A stretch of 64,000 nt of DNA from positions 62,001 through 126,000 of the forward strand of contig DASYAE010000021.1 of the NCBI GenBank assembly GCA_036501535.1, written 5' to 3'. Position 1 is the stretch's first letter, and each line of letters begins with the position of its first letter. Made by a program: the position numbers and the translations under genes. This document shows, one piece after another, positions 8,702 to 17,214 of this stretch. Below the pieces are notes generated by a model. It had not been told where the DNA came from, ran no database searches, and saw nothing but the letters and a program-made list of their open reading frames with translations. Source of the stretch: DASYAE01 sp036501535. GTDB lineage: Bacteria > Actinomycetota > Actinomycetes > Streptomycetales > Catenulisporaceae.

Positions 8702-8740
8702 TTGTGCGCCGGGAAGGAATAAGCACACAATGGTGTTGTG
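8702..8740 (+). promoter_or_regulatory. Probable SufR operator: three TTGTG/CACAA half-sites
   Basis: CACAA at 8726-8730 and TTGTG at 8736-8740 form a perfect inverted repeat with a 5-bp spacer that covers the proposed sufR start codon. A third half-site, TTGTGC, lies at 8702-8707 and pairs with GCACACAA at 8723-8730. The arrangement fits autoregulation by SufR, whose relatives bind short-spaced palindromes at their own promoter. Confidence 0.5.
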
Positions 8741-9625
8741 AAAACCGTGACGAGAATCGGCGAGGAGCTGTCGGCGGTGCCATCCGTCGACTCCGACCTG
8801 CCCGTTCACGGTTCGGCCGGGGCTCCGGTGGAGATCGTCGCCGAAGGCAGCGTAACGGAGGACAAGGTCGGCACCCGCAACCGGGTCGCCCGCCTGATCC
8901 TGTCCGGCGGCCCGTGCACCGCGGCCGACCTGGCCCGGCAGCTCGGGCTGACCCCGGCGGCGGTGCGCCGGCACCTCGACGCGCTGCTGGCCGAAGGCCT
9001 GGTCGAGGCCCGTGAGCAGCGGGTCTACGGCCACCGCGGACGCGGCCGGCCGGCCAAGGTGTTCGCGCTGACCGGCGCCGGCCGGGCGGTGTTCCACCAC
9101 GCGTACGACGACCTCGCCGCCGACGCGCTGCGGTTCATCGCCGAGACCGTCGGCGAGCAGGCCGTCGAGGCCTTCGCCCGGAACCGGTTCGCCGACCTCG
9201 TCGCGCGCTGCGGCGCCGCGCTGGCCGAGGCCGCCCCGGCGGACCGCCCCCGGCTGCTGGCCGAGGCGCTGACCGCGGACGGCTATGCCGCGTCGGTGCG
9301 CGTCCCGGGCCTGAGCCAGCCCCCCGCACAGATGCAGCGGCAACAGGACCACAACAAGAACACAAAGAGCGTGGGTAGCGTCGGTACGCAGAAAGCGCTG
9401 CGCAACGCGCCGGGCGAGCAGCTCTGCCAGCACCACTGCCCGGTGCAGCACGTGGCCGAGCAGTTCCCCCAGCTGTGCGAGGCCGAGACGCAGGCGTTCG
9501 CCGAGCTGCTCGGCACCCACGTGCAGCGGCTGGCCACCATCGCCCACGGCGACGGCGTGTGCACCACGTTCATCCCGGAGTTCACCCCGGGTTCCATGCC
9601 CCACCCCGAAGGAGACCAGGCGTGA
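8738..9625 (+). CDS. sufR: Fe-S cluster-sensing transcriptional repressor SufR
   Basis: 295 residues. A winged helix-turn-helix at about 45-110 (CTAADLARQLGLTPAAVRRH, wing GRGRPAKVFAL) is followed by a regulatory domain holding Cys230, Cys234, Cys247 and Cys275 (C-x3-C-x12-C-x27-C), the likely ligands of the sensing cluster. It heads the SUF operon and its TGA overlaps the sufB GTG by four bases, so repressor and machinery are made together: a feedback loop in which holo-SufR shuts off cluster synthesis. Two in-frame GTG codons (8738, 8747) are possible starts, neither with a well-placed Shine-Dalgarno. Residues 205-222 are Gln/Asn-rich and linker-like. Confidence 0.92.
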   Translation: MKTVTRIGEELSAVPSVDSDLPVHGSAGAPVEIVAEGSVTEDKVGTRNRVARLILSGGPCTAADLARQLGLTPAAVRRHLDALLAEGLVEAREQRVYGHRGRGRPAKVFALTGAGRAVFHHAYDDLAADALRFIAETVGEQAVEAFARNRFADLVARCGAALAEAAPADRPRLLAEALTADGYAASVRVPGLSQPPAQMQRQQDHNKNTKSVGSVGTQKALRNAPGEQLCQHHCPVQHVAEQFPQLCEAETQAFAELLGTHVQRLATIAHGDGVCTTFIPEFTPGSMPHPEGDQA

Positions 9626-11031
9626 CCACCACTCATCCCGAGCTCGACGGCCTGGGCAGGTACGAGTTCGGCTGGGCCGACCCGGACGTGGCCGGCGCCG
9701 CCGCGAAGCGCGGGCTCAACGAGGACGTGGTGCGGGAGATCTCCGCGCTGAAGGACGAGCCCGACTGGATGCTCAAGGCGCGGCTCAAGGCCCTGCGCCT
9801 GTTCGAGCGCAAGCCCATGCCCAACTGGGGCGCGGACCTCTCCGGCATCGACTTCGACAACATCAAGTACTTCGTGCGGGCCACGGACAAGCAGGTCACC
9901 TCGTGGGACGACCTGCCGGTGGACATCAAGAACACCTACGACAAGCTCGGCATCCCCGAGGCGGAGAAGAAGCGGCTGCTGGCCGGCGTGACGGCCCAGT
10001 ACGAGAGCGAGGTCGTCTTCCACAGCATCAACGAGGACCTCAACCGCCAGGGCGTCCAGTTCATGGACACCGACACCGCGCTGCGCGAGCACGAGGACCT
10101 GTTCCGCGAGTACTTCGGCACCGTGATCCCGGCCGGCGACAACAAGTTCGCCGCGCTGAACACGGCGGTGTGGTCCGGCGGGTCCTTCATCTACGTGCCG
10201 CCGGGCGTGCACGTGGAGATCCCGCTGCAGGCCTACTTCCGGATCAACACCGAGAACATGGGCCAGTTCGAGCGGACCCTCATCATCGCGGACGAGGGCT
10301 CGTACGTGCATTACATCGAGGGCTGCACCGCCCCCGTCTACAGCTCCGACTCGCTGCACTCGGCCGTGGTCGAGATCATCGTCAAGGACAACGCGCGGGC
10401 CCGGTACACCACGATCCAGAACTGGTCCAACAACGTCTACAACCTGGTCACCAAGCGCGCCATGGCGCACAAGGGCGCGACCATGGAGTGGATCGACGGC
10501 AACCTCGGCTCGAAGGTCACCATGAAGTACCCGGCGGTCTGGCTGGTCGGCGAGCACGCCAAGGGCGAGACCCTGTCGATCGCCTTCGCCGGCGAGGGCC
10601 AGCACCAGGACGCGGGCGCCAAGATGGTGCACGCGGCGCCGCACACCTCCTCGACGATCGTGTCGAAGTCGGTGGCGCGCGGCGGCGGGCGGACCTCGTA
10701 CCGGGGCCTGATCCAGATCCACGACGGCGCGCACCACGCGAAGTCGAACGTGAAGTGCGACGCGCTGCTGGTCGACACGATCAGCCGCTCGGACACCTAC
10801 CCGTACGTGGACGTGCGCGAGGACGACGTGCAGATGGGCCACGAGGCGACCGTCTCGAAGGTCTCCGAGGACCAGCTGTTCTACCTGATGAGCCGGGGCA
10901 TGACCGAGGACGAGGCGATGGCGATGATCGTGCGCGGCTTCGTCGAGCCGATCGCGCGCGAGCTGCCGATGGAGTACGCGCTGGAGCTCAACCGGCTGAT
11001 CGAGCTGCAGATGGAAGGCGCGGTCGGCTGA
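9622..11031 (+). CDS. sufB: SUF scaffold subunit SufB
   Basis: 469 residues, usual SufB length. GTG 9622 overlaps the sufR stop, with GAAGGAGA at 9608-9615 as ribosome binding site. The family core is well kept: ALNTAVWSGGSFIYVPPGVHV, EGSYVHYIEGCTAP, NWSNNVYNLVTKRA, and a C-terminal RGMTEDEAMAMIVRGFVEPI. With SufC and SufD it forms the cytoplasmic SufBC2D complex on which Fe-S clusters are built. The cysteine in EGCTAP is the conserved one implicated in sulfur relay in other SufB proteins. Confidence 0.97.
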   Translation: MTTTHPELDGLGRYEFGWADPDVAGAAAKRGLNEDVVREISALKDEPDWMLKARLKALRLFERKPMPNWGADLSGIDFDNIKYFVRATDKQVTSWDDLPVDIKNTYDKLGIPEAEKKRLLAGVTAQYESEVVFHSINEDLNRQGVQFMDTDTALREHEDLFREYFGTVIPAGDNKFAALNTAVWSGGSFIYVPPGVHVEIPLQAYFRINTENMGQFERTLIIADEGSYVHYIEGCTAPVYSSDSLHSAVVEIIVKDNARARYTTIQNWSNNVYNLVTKRAMAHKGATMEWIDGNLGSKVTMKYPAVWLVGEHAKGETLSIAFAGEGQHQDAGAKMVHAAPHTSSTIVSKSVARGGGRTSYRGLIQIHDGAHHAKSNVKCDALLVDTISRSDTYPYVDVREDDVQMGHEATVSKVSEDQLFYLMSRGMTEDEAMAMIVRGFVEPIARELPMEYALELNRLIELQMEGAVG

Positions 11032-11086
11032 CCGGTCCGGCGGGCATCGGGCGCGGCGCAGGCGGGACGAGGACGAGAGACGAGGA

Positions 11087-12358
11087 ATGACTGAGAACGC
11101 AAAGGGCGGCACGACGGCCGCCGCGGTCACCGTGGCCGGACCCGGGGCGGGGGCGCCGCTGGCCGGACCGGGCACCGGCCGCACCCACTCCGAGGTCCTC
11201 GCCTCCCGCGGCGAGCGCCCGGCCTCCTTCGACCCGGCCGACTTCGCGGCGCTGACCGGCCGCGAGGAGGACTGGCGGTTCACCCCGCTGGCCCGGCTGC
11301 GCGGCCTGCACGACGGCAGCCACGGGCCGGCCGACGGCGAGGACAAGGTCGAGCTGTCCCTGCCCGACGGCGTCACCGCCGAGCGCGTCGGGCGGGACGA
11401 CCCGCGCGCGTCCAAGGCCGGCGCACCGGTCGACCTGGTCGCCGCGCGCGCCCACGCCGGGGCCGGCGAGGTCACCGTGATCACCGTGCCGGCCGAGGCG
11501 CGGCTCGCCGAGCCGGTCGTGGTCCGGGTGCACGGCGCCGGCGGGACCGCGTTCGCCCACGTGGTCTTCGACGTCAGGCCGTTCGCCGAGGCCGTGATCG
11601 TGATCGACCACAAGGGCACCGGCACCCGCGCGGCGATCGTCGACCTGCTGGCCGGGGACGGCTCGAAGGTGACCTTCGTCTCGGTGCAGGACTGGGACCG
11701 CGACGCGGTGCACGTCTCGCAGCAGAACACCCTGGTCGGCCGGGACGCCGCGGTGAAGGCGGCGAACGTCACCTTCGGCGGCGACCTGGTCCGGCTCACC
11801 CCGCAGGTCCGCTACGCCGGGCCGGGCGGCGATGCGCAGCTGCTCGGCGTCTACTTCGCCGACGACGGCCAGCACCTCGAGCAGCGCCTGTTCGTGGACC
11901 ACGCGGTGCCGCACTGCCGCTCGCGGGCCACGTACAAGGGCGCGCTGCAGGGCGCCGAGGCGCACACGGTCTGGGTCGGCGACGTGCTGATCCGGGCCGC
12001 GGCCGAGGGCACCGACACCTACGAGCTCAACCGCAACCTGCTGCTGACCGACGGGGCCCGGGCCGACTCGGTGCCGAACCTGGAGATCGAGACCGGCGAG
12101 ATCGTCGGCGCCGGGCACGCCTCGGCGACCGGCCGCTTCGACGACGAGCAGCTGTTCTACCTTCAGGCGCGCGGCATCCCCGAGGCGGAGGCGCGGCGGC
12201 TGGTGGTGCGCGGCTTCTTCGCCGACGTGATCGCCCAGATCGGCGTGCCGGACCTGGAGGAGCGGCTGATGGCCAAGGTCGAGGCGGAGCTCGCGCGCAC
12301 CGTCTCCTCTGCACCGGCCGCAGCCGCGTCCACCGCCGCCGAAAGCCCGGCCCGATGA
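11087..12358 (+). CDS. sufD: SUF scaffold subunit SufD
   Basis: 423 residues. The N-terminal 60 residues are variable, then EEDWRFTPLARLRGL starts the conserved SufD part. The beta-helix core and the C-terminal helix pair (SATGRFDDEQLFYLQARGIP, RRLVVRGFFADVI) parallel those of SufB, as expected for the paralogue. The gene is separated from sufB by 55 bases without a terminator and its stop overlaps the Rieske gene by four bases (ATGA). Role: partner of SufB in the SufBC2D scaffold. Confidence 0.95.
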   Translation: MTENAKGGTTAAAVTVAGPGAGAPLAGPGTGRTHSEVLASRGERPASFDPADFAALTGREEDWRFTPLARLRGLHDGSHGPADGEDKVELSLPDGVTAERVGRDDPRASKAGAPVDLVAARAHAGAGEVTVITVPAEARLAEPVVVRVHGAGGTAFAHVVFDVRPFAEAVIVIDHKGTGTRAAIVDLLAGDGSKVTFVSVQDWDRDAVHVSQQNTLVGRDAAVKAANVTFGGDLVRLTPQVRYAGPGGDAQLLGVYFADDGQHLEQRLFVDHAVPHCRSRATYKGALQGAEAHTVWVGDVLIRAAAEGTDTYELNRNLLLTDGARADSVPNLEIETGEIVGAGHASATGRFDDEQLFYLQARGIPEAEARRLVVRGFFADVIAQIGVPDLEERLMAKVEAELARTVSSAPAAAASTAAESPAR

Positions 12359-12690
12359 GCGACCGAGCGCCCGCCTGGAAGCCGGTCGGCGCGCTGACCG
12401 ACTTCGAGGAGGACCGGCCCGAGGCGGTGGACGTCGACGGGACCCCGGTCGCCGTCGTGCGCACCGCGGCCGGCCCGGTCTACGCGATCCACGACGTCTG
12501 CTCGCACGCGGCCGTCGCGCTGTCCGAGGGCGAGGTGGTCGACGGCGAGATCGAGTGCTGGCTGCACGGCTCGACCTTCGCCCTCGCCACCGGCAAGCCG
12601 ACCTGCCTGCCGGCCGTCGACCCCGTCCCCGTCTACCCCGTCAAGATCGAAGGCGACCTGGTCTTCGTCGCCGTCAACGTGGAGCTCTGA
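12355..12690 (+). CDS. Rieske-type [2Fe-2S] ferredoxin of the SUF operon
   Basis: 111 residues, start ATG 12355 overlapping the sufD stop. Cys49-x-His51 (CSHAAVALSEG) and Cys68-x2-His71 (CWLHGSTF) are the two Rieske ligand pairs, and the family GKPTCLPAVDPVPVYPVKI strand follows. It is soluble, with no signal or anchor. A Rieske ferredoxin between sufD and sufC is a standard actinobacterial arrangement. It may supply electrons during cluster assembly or serve as an easily loaded acceptor; neither role is shown by the sequence. Confidence 0.93.
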   Translation: MSDRAPAWKPVGALTDFEEDRPEAVDVDGTPVAVVRTAAGPVYAIHDVCSHAAVALSEGEVVDGEIECWLHGSTFALATGKPTCLPAVDPVPVYPVKIEGDLVFVAVNVEL

Positions 12691-12700
12691 ACCGATACCG

Positions 12701-13468
12701 ATGGCTACTCTCGAAATCCGCGACCTGCACGTCTCCGTCGACGCCGAAGGCGGCCCCAAGGAGATCCTGCGCGGGGTGGACCTGACGGTGAAACAGGGCG
12801 AGACCCACGCGATCATGGGCCCTAACGGCTCCGGCAAGTCCACCCTGGCCTATTCCGTCGCCGGCCACCCGAAGTACCACGTCACCAGTGGGCAGGTGCT
12901 GCTCGACGGCGAGGACGTGCTGTCCATGACCGTGGACGAGCGGGCCCGCGCCGGCATCTTCCTGGCCATGCAGTACCCGGTCGAGGTGCCCGGCGTCTCG
13001 GTGTCCAACTTCCTGCGCACCGCCGCCACGGCGATCCGCGGCGAGGCGCCGAAGCTGCGCACCTGGGTCAAGGAGGTCAACGAGGCGATGGACCGCCTCC
13101 AGGTGGACAAGGCCTTCTCCGAGCGCTCGGTCAACGAGGGCTTCTCCGGCGGCGAGAAGAAGCGGCACGAGATCCTGCAGCTCGAGCTGCTGAAGCCGAA
13201 GATCGCGCTGCTGGACGAGACCGACTCCGGGCTCGACGTGGACGCGCTGCGGATCGTGGCCGAGGGCGTCAACCGGGTCCGCGCCACCGGCGACGTCGGC
13301 ACCCTGCTGATCACCCACTACACCAGAATCCTGCGTTACATCGAGCCGGACTACGTGCACGTGTTCGCCGGCGGCCGGATCGTCGAGTCCGGCGGCGCCG
13401 AGCTGGCCGAGCGGCTCGAGGCGGAAGGGTACGAGAAGTACACGGGGACCGTGGAGGAGGCCGCATAA
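12701..13468 (+). CDS. sufC: SUF ATPase SufC
   Basis: 255 residues. Walker A GPNGSGKST, the SufC-type signature FSGGEKKRHEILQLE, Walker B IALLDETDSGLD and the switch His in LLITHYTRIL are present. The ETDSGLD form of the D-loop is diagnostic for SufC as against transport ATPases. It powers conformational changes of SufBD during cluster assembly. Located 10 bases after the Rieske gene and two before sufS, in one transcription unit. Confidence 0.97.
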   Translation: MATLEIRDLHVSVDAEGGPKEILRGVDLTVKQGETHAIMGPNGSGKSTLAYSVAGHPKYHVTSGQVLLDGEDVLSMTVDERARAGIFLAMQYPVEVPGVSVSNFLRTAATAIRGEAPKLRTWVKEVNEAMDRLQVDKAFSERSVNEGFSGGEKKRHEILQLELLKPKIALLDETDSGLDVDALRIVAEGVNRVRATGDVGTLLITHYTRILRYIEPDYVHVFAGGRIVESGGAELAERLEAEGYEKYTGTVEEAA

Positions 13469-13470
13469 GC

Positions 13471-14727
13471 ATGAGCCTTGACGTGGATCTGGTCCGCAAG
13501 GACTTCCCGATCCTGGAGCGACGGGTCCAGGGCGGGGTGCCGCTGGTCTATTTGGACTCCGCGGCCTCGTCGCAGAAGCCGCGGCAGGTGATCGAGGCGA
13601 TCTCCGGCTACTACGAGCGGCACCACGCGAACGTGCACCGCGGCGTGCACACGCTGGCCGAAGAGGCCACCGCCATGTACGAGGGCGCGCGGGACAAGGT
13701 GGCCGGCTTCATCAACGCCGACCGGCGCGAGGTGGTGTTCACCAAGAACTCCTCCGAGGCGCTCAACCTGGTGGCCGCGGTGCTCGGCTGGGCCGGCGAC
13801 CCCTACGGCGTCCGGCGCGGCGACCGCATCGTCGTCACCCAGATGGAGCACCACTCCAACCTGGTGCCCTGGCAGCTGACCTCGCAGCGCACCGGCGCGG
13901 AGCTGGCCTGGCTCGGCCTGACCGACGACGGCCGGCTCGACCTGTCGAACCTCGACGAGGTGATCGACGAGCGGACCAAGGTCGTCGCGGTCGTGCACGT
14001 CTCGAACATCCTCGGCACGCTCAACCCGGTCGACCGGATCGTCCGGCGGGCGCACGAGGTCGGCGCGCTGGTCGTGCTGGACGCCTCGCAGTCGGTGCCG
14101 CACCTGCCGGTGGACGTGCGCGAGCTCGGCGTCGACTTCGTCGCCTTCACCGGGCACAAGATGCTCGGCCCGACCGGCATCGGCGTGCTGTGGGGGCGCA
14201 GCGAGCTGCTGGAGGAGCTGCCGCCCTTCCTCGGCGGCGGCGAGATGGTCGGCATCGTGGAGATGGCCGGCTCGACGTACGCGCCGATCCCGCACAAGTA
14301 CGAGGCCGGCACGCCGCCGATCGCGGAGGCGGTCGGGCTCGGCGCGGCGGTGGACTACCTCACCGCGCTCGGCATGGAGAACGTGGCGGCGCACGAGGCG
14401 GAGATCACCGCCTACGCGCTGGAGCGGCTCAAGCAGGTCGAGGGACTGACGGTCATCGGCCCGGACACCCCGGTGGACCGCGGCGCGGCGATCTCGTTCA
14501 CGCTCAGCTCGCCGGCGCTCGGCCCGATCCACCCGCACGACGTGGGGCAGGTGCTCGACGAGCACGGCATCGCGGTGCGGGTCGGCCAGCACTGCGCGCG
14601 GCCGGTGTGCGTGCGCTACGGCGTCCCGGCCACCACGCGCGCCTCGTTCTCGGTCTACTCCAACAAGGCCGACGTGGACGCCTTGGTCGACGGACTCGAA
14701 CACGTCAAGCGATTCTTCGGAGCCTGA
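13471..14727 (+). CDS. sufS: Cysteine desulfurase SufS
   Basis: 418 residues. PLP-binding Lys230 lies in FTGHKMLGPTG, the catalytic persulfide Cys375 in GQHCARPVC, and the group II desulfurase N-terminus (DFPILERRVQGGVPLVYLDS) is present. It takes sulfur from cysteine, makes alanine, and passes the persulfide to SufU. The context sufC-sufS-sufU is as in other Gram-positive SUF operons. The start ATG 13471 lies two bases beyond the sufC stop. Confidence 0.97.
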   Translation: MSLDVDLVRKDFPILERRVQGGVPLVYLDSAASSQKPRQVIEAISGYYERHHANVHRGVHTLAEEATAMYEGARDKVAGFINADRREVVFTKNSSEALNLVAAVLGWAGDPYGVRRGDRIVVTQMEHHSNLVPWQLTSQRTGAELAWLGLTDDGRLDLSNLDEVIDERTKVVAVVHVSNILGTLNPVDRIVRRAHEVGALVVLDASQSVPHLPVDVRELGVDFVAFTGHKMLGPTGIGVLWGRSELLEELPPFLGGGEMVGIVEMAGSTYAPIPHKYEAGTPPIAEAVGLGAAVDYLTALGMENVAAHEAEITAYALERLKQVEGLTVIGPDTPVDRGAAISFTLSSPALGPIHPHDVGQVLDEHGIAVRVGQHCARPVCVRYGVPATTRASFSVYSNKADVDALVDGLEHVKRFFGA

Positions 14728-14732
14728 TCACC

Positions 14733-15233
14733 ATGCAGCTGGAGTCGATGTACCAGGAGATCATCCTGGACCACTATCGCCACCCGCACCACAAGGGGCT
14801 GCGCGAGGGCTACGGCGCCGAGGTGCACCACGTGAACCCGACCTGCGGTGACGAGGTGACCCTGCGGGTGCACCTGGCCGACGCGCGGCAGGGCGAGGAC
14901 GCGGTGATCGAGGACGTCTCCTACGAGTCGCAGGGCTGCTCCATCTCGCAGGCCTCCGCGTCGGTGCTGACCGACCTGGTGATCGGCCGGACGGTCGGCC
15001 AGGCGTTCAAGACGCAGGAGGCGTTCCTGGAGCTGATGCAGTCCAAGGGCGAGGCGGACGGGGACGAGGACCTGCTCGAGGACGCGGTGGCATTCTCCGG
15101 GGTCTCGAAGTTCCCGGCCCGGGTCAAGTGCGCGCTGCTGTCCTGGATGGCCCTGAAGGACGCGACCGCGCAGGCGCTGGCGAACGACGCCTCGCCGGGC
15201 GGCGCGGTATCGAACAGTGGAGGGAACGCATGA
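14733..15233 (+). CDS. sufU: SufU zinc-dependent sulfurtransferase
   Basis: 166 residues. The zinc/sulfur site is complete: Cys38 and Asp40 (NPTCGDE), Cys69 (SQGCSIS) and Cys133 (VKCALLSW). The stretch after Cys69 is the usual SufU insertion relative to IscU. It accepts persulfide from SufS by ligand swap and hands it to the SufBCD scaffold. The stop overlaps the next start (ATGA). Confidence 0.96.
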   Translation: MQLESMYQEIILDHYRHPHHKGLREGYGAEVHHVNPTCGDEVTLRVHLADARQGEDAVIEDVSYESQGCSISQASASVLTDLVIGRTVGQAFKTQEAFLELMQSKGEADGDEDLLEDAVAFSGVSKFPARVKCALLSWMALKDATAQALANDASPGGAVSNSGGNA

Positions 15234-15547
15234 GCAGCGTGGCAGAGCTCGACGACGTCACCGAGAACCTGAAGGACGTGGTCGACCCGGAGCTCGGCAT
15301 CAACGTGGTCGACCTCGGCCTGGTCTACGGGCTGACCGTGGACGAGTCCAACGTCGCGATCATCGACATGACCCTGACCTCGGCCGCCTGCCCGCTGCAG
15401 GACGTGATCGAGGACCAGATCCGCTCCGCGCTGGACGGCCTGGTGGCGGATTTCCGGGTGAACTGGGTGTGGATGCCGCCGTGGGGCCCGGACAAGATCA
15501 CCGACGACGGCCGCGAGCAGCTGCGCGCGTTGGGGTTCAACGTTTGA
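15230..15547 (+). CDS. SufT-like metal-sulfur cluster assembly factor (DUF59/MIP18 family)
   Basis: 105 residues with the MIP18/PaaD fold signatures DPELGINVVDLGLVYGL and LTSAACPLQDVIEDQI; the cysteine in SAACPL is the conserved DUF59 residue. It closes the SUF operon, coupled by ATGA to sufU and preceded by GGAGGG. It is thought to help maturation of certain Fe-S proteins. A perfect intrinsic terminator begins 20 bases downstream. Confidence 0.93.
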   Translation: MSSVAELDDVTENLKDVVDPELGINVVDLGLVYGLTVDESNVAIIDMTLTSAACPLQDVIEDQIRSALDGLVADFRVNWVWMPPWGPDKITDDGREQLRALGFNV

Positions 15548-15566
15548 GCTGAAGATCGCTGGTGGC

Positions 15567-15600
15567 GGGGCTCCGACGGAAATTGTCGGAGCCCCGTTTT
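15567..15600 (+). terminator. Intrinsic terminator of the SUF operon
   Basis: An 11-bp perfect stem, GGGGCTCCGAC (15567-15577) with GTCGGAGCCCC (15585-15595), a 7-base loop, then GTTTT. It is the clearest factor-independent terminator in the window. Confidence 0.9.
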
Positions 15601-15611
15601 AGGCTGCGGGT
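15600..15611 (+). promoter_or_regulatory. -10 element for the VOC gene
   Basis: TAGGCT (15600-15605) ends six bases before ATG 15612 and starts on the last T of the SUF terminator, so termination and re-initiation are packed together. Confidence 0.5.
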
Positions 15612-16067
15612 ATGGTCTACGGATTCCAGGTCGTCTTCGACTGCGCCGACCCGCCGCGGCTGGCGCGGTTCTGGCAGCAGGCCCTCGGCTACGTCGAGGA
15701 GGCGCCGCCGGCGGGCTTCGCCTCGTGGCCGGACTTCCTCGTCGCGAACAAGGTGCCCGAGTCGGAGTGGGACCGGCTGGGCTCGGCGGTCCCGCCGGAC
15801 TTCGACGGGGCCACCGGGCAGGGGTCGCAGCCGCGGCTGCTGTTCGCCAAGGTGCCCGAGGCCAAGGCGGTGAAGAACCGGGTGCACCTGGACATAGCCG
15901 CGAGCGGCGGCCGCTCGGTGCCGCCGGGGGAGCGCTGGCCCCGGGTGCTCGCCCGCGCCGCGCAACTCGAGGAGCTCGGCGCGACGCGGCTGCGGGAGTA
16001 CGACGAGCTGGGCTCGCGCTGGATCGTGATGGCGGACCCCGAGGGCAACGAGTTCTGCGTGCACTGA
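15612..16067 (+). CDS. VOC-family (glyoxalase-like) protein
   Basis: 151 residues with two beta-alpha-beta-beta-beta halves: FQVVFDCADPPRLARFWQQAL at the start and RVHLDIAASG with WIVMADPEGNEFCVH at the end. His in RVHLD and Glu in GNEFCV match metal-binding positions of vicinal-oxygen-chelate enzymes. Substrate unknown; family members include dioxygenases, antibiotic-binding and small-molecule isomerases. A single-gene unit lying just after the SUF terminator. Confidence 0.82.
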   Translation: MVYGFQVVFDCADPPRLARFWQQALGYVEEAPPAGFASWPDFLVANKVPESEWDRLGSAVPPDFDGATGQGSQPRLLFAKVPEAKAVKNRVHLDIAASGGRSVPPGERWPRVLARAAQLEELGATRLREYDELGSRWIVMADPEGNEFCVH

Positions 16068-16107
16068 TCCCGCCCGCCGCCGGTCCGGCCGCTGCCCGTC
16101 CAGCCAT

Positions 16108-16136
16108 TGTCCGCACCCTGATCCCGGCGGTAGCTT
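16108..16136 (+). promoter_or_regulatory. Candidate housekeeping promoter for the MDR oxidoreductase
   Basis: TTGTCC (16108-16113) and TAGCTT (16131-16136) are separated by 17 bases, fitting an HrdB/SigA-type promoter about 40 bases before GTG 16177. Confidence 0.45.
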
Positions 16137-16176
16137 CGCCCTGTGGTCGGCGCGGAGCCGGCCCAGGGGGTGCAGG

Positions 16177-17214
16177 GTGAAGGCGATCCGCTATCACGCG
16201 TACGGTTCTCCCGACGTGCTCGAGTACGTGGACGTCGGCGAGCCGGTGGCCGGGGACGGCGAGGTGCTGGTCCGGGTGCGGGCGGCCGCGGTCAACCCGC
16301 TGGACTGGCACCTCATGCGCGGCACTCCCTACGTCCTGCGCGCCGCCGCCGGGCTGACCAGGCCCAGGGAGGCCGGGCTGGGCGCGGACGCCGCCGGGGT
16401 GATCGAGGCGGTCGGCCCGAACGTGACCGACTTCCGGATCGGCGACGAGGTGTTCGCCGACGGCACCGGGACCTTCGCCGAGCTCGTGGTGCTGCGCGCG
16501 GACGGCGCGGTGTTCCGCAGGCCGCCCAACCTGACCTTCGAGCAGGCCGCGGCGGTGCCCGTGGCCGGGATGACCGCGCTGCAGGCGCTGCGCGACAAAG
16601 GCGGGGTGCAGGCCGGGCACAGCGTGCTGGTCAACGGGGCGGCCGGCGGCGTCGGGACGTTCGCGGTGCAGATCGCCAAGGCGTTCGGCGCCGAGGTGAC
16701 CGGCGTGTGCAGCGCGGCGAACGCCGACCTCGTCCGCTCGCTCGGCGCCGACCACGTGGTCGACTACACCCGCGAGGACTTCACCGACTCCAAGCAGCGC
16801 TACGACGTCGTGCTCGACATCGCCGCCAGCCGGAGCCTGGCCGAGGTCAGGCGGGTGCTCGCGCCGAGCGGGGTGCTGGTGGGCGTGGGCGCGGCGAATT
16901 CGGGCCGGCCGTGGATCGGCCCGCTGGCGCGTCCGCTGGCGATGGCCGCGCTCTCGCCGGTCGGCCGGCAGAACCTGGTGCCGATGCTGGCTCGGCCGCG
17001 GCGCGGCGACCTGGCCGTCCTGCGCGCGATGCTGGAGGACGGCCAGGTCGTGCCGGTGATCGACCGGATGTATCCGCTCGCCGAGGTGTCCGAAGCGATC
17101 CGCTACGCCGAGCGCGGCCATGCCCGGGGGAAGGTGGTCATCACCGTCGGCTCGCCGCGCCGGGTGGTCGAGAGCCACCCGGACGAGGAGCACGCGCAAG
17201 GCGTAGCGGACTGA
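16177..17214 (+). CDS. NAD(P)-dependent MDR-family oxidoreductase (quinone oxidoreductase-like)
   Basis: 345 residues. GroES-like N-domain (VRAAAVNPLDWHLMRGTPY, then GADAAGVIEAVG) and Rossmann domain with VNGAAGGVGTFAVQIAK, LGADHVVDYT and a C-terminal MYPLAEVSEAIRYAERGHARGKVVI. Catalytic and structural zinc ligands of true alcohol dehydrogenases are absent, pointing to a quinone/enone reductase. GTG 16177 is preceded by a purine-rich GGGGGTGCAGG. Its last 74 bases overlap the 3' end of the convergent SDR gene. Confidence 0.88.
   Translation: MKAIRYHAYGSPDVLEYVDVGEPVAGDGEVLVRVRAAAVNPLDWHLMRGTPYVLRAAAGLTRPREAGLGADAAGVIEAVGPNVTDFRIGDEVFADGTGTFAELVVLRADGAVFRRPPNLTFEQAAAVPVAGMTALQALRDKGGVQAGHSVLVNGAAGGVGTFAVQIAKAFGAEVTGVCSAANADLVRSLGADHVVDYTREDFTDSKQRYDVVLDIAASRSLAEVRRVLAPSGVLVGVGAANSGRPWIGPLARPLAMAALSPVGRQNLVPMLARPRRGDLAVLRAMLEDGQVVPVIDRMYPLAEVSEAIRYAERGHARGKVVITVGSPRRVVESHPDEEHAQGVAD

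Noticed and set aside
9283..11799. 838-codon open frame antisense to sufB/sufD
   Set aside because: Arg/Ser/Ala-rich shadow of high-GC codon bias; lies wholly opposite well-identified SUF genes and resembles no protein.
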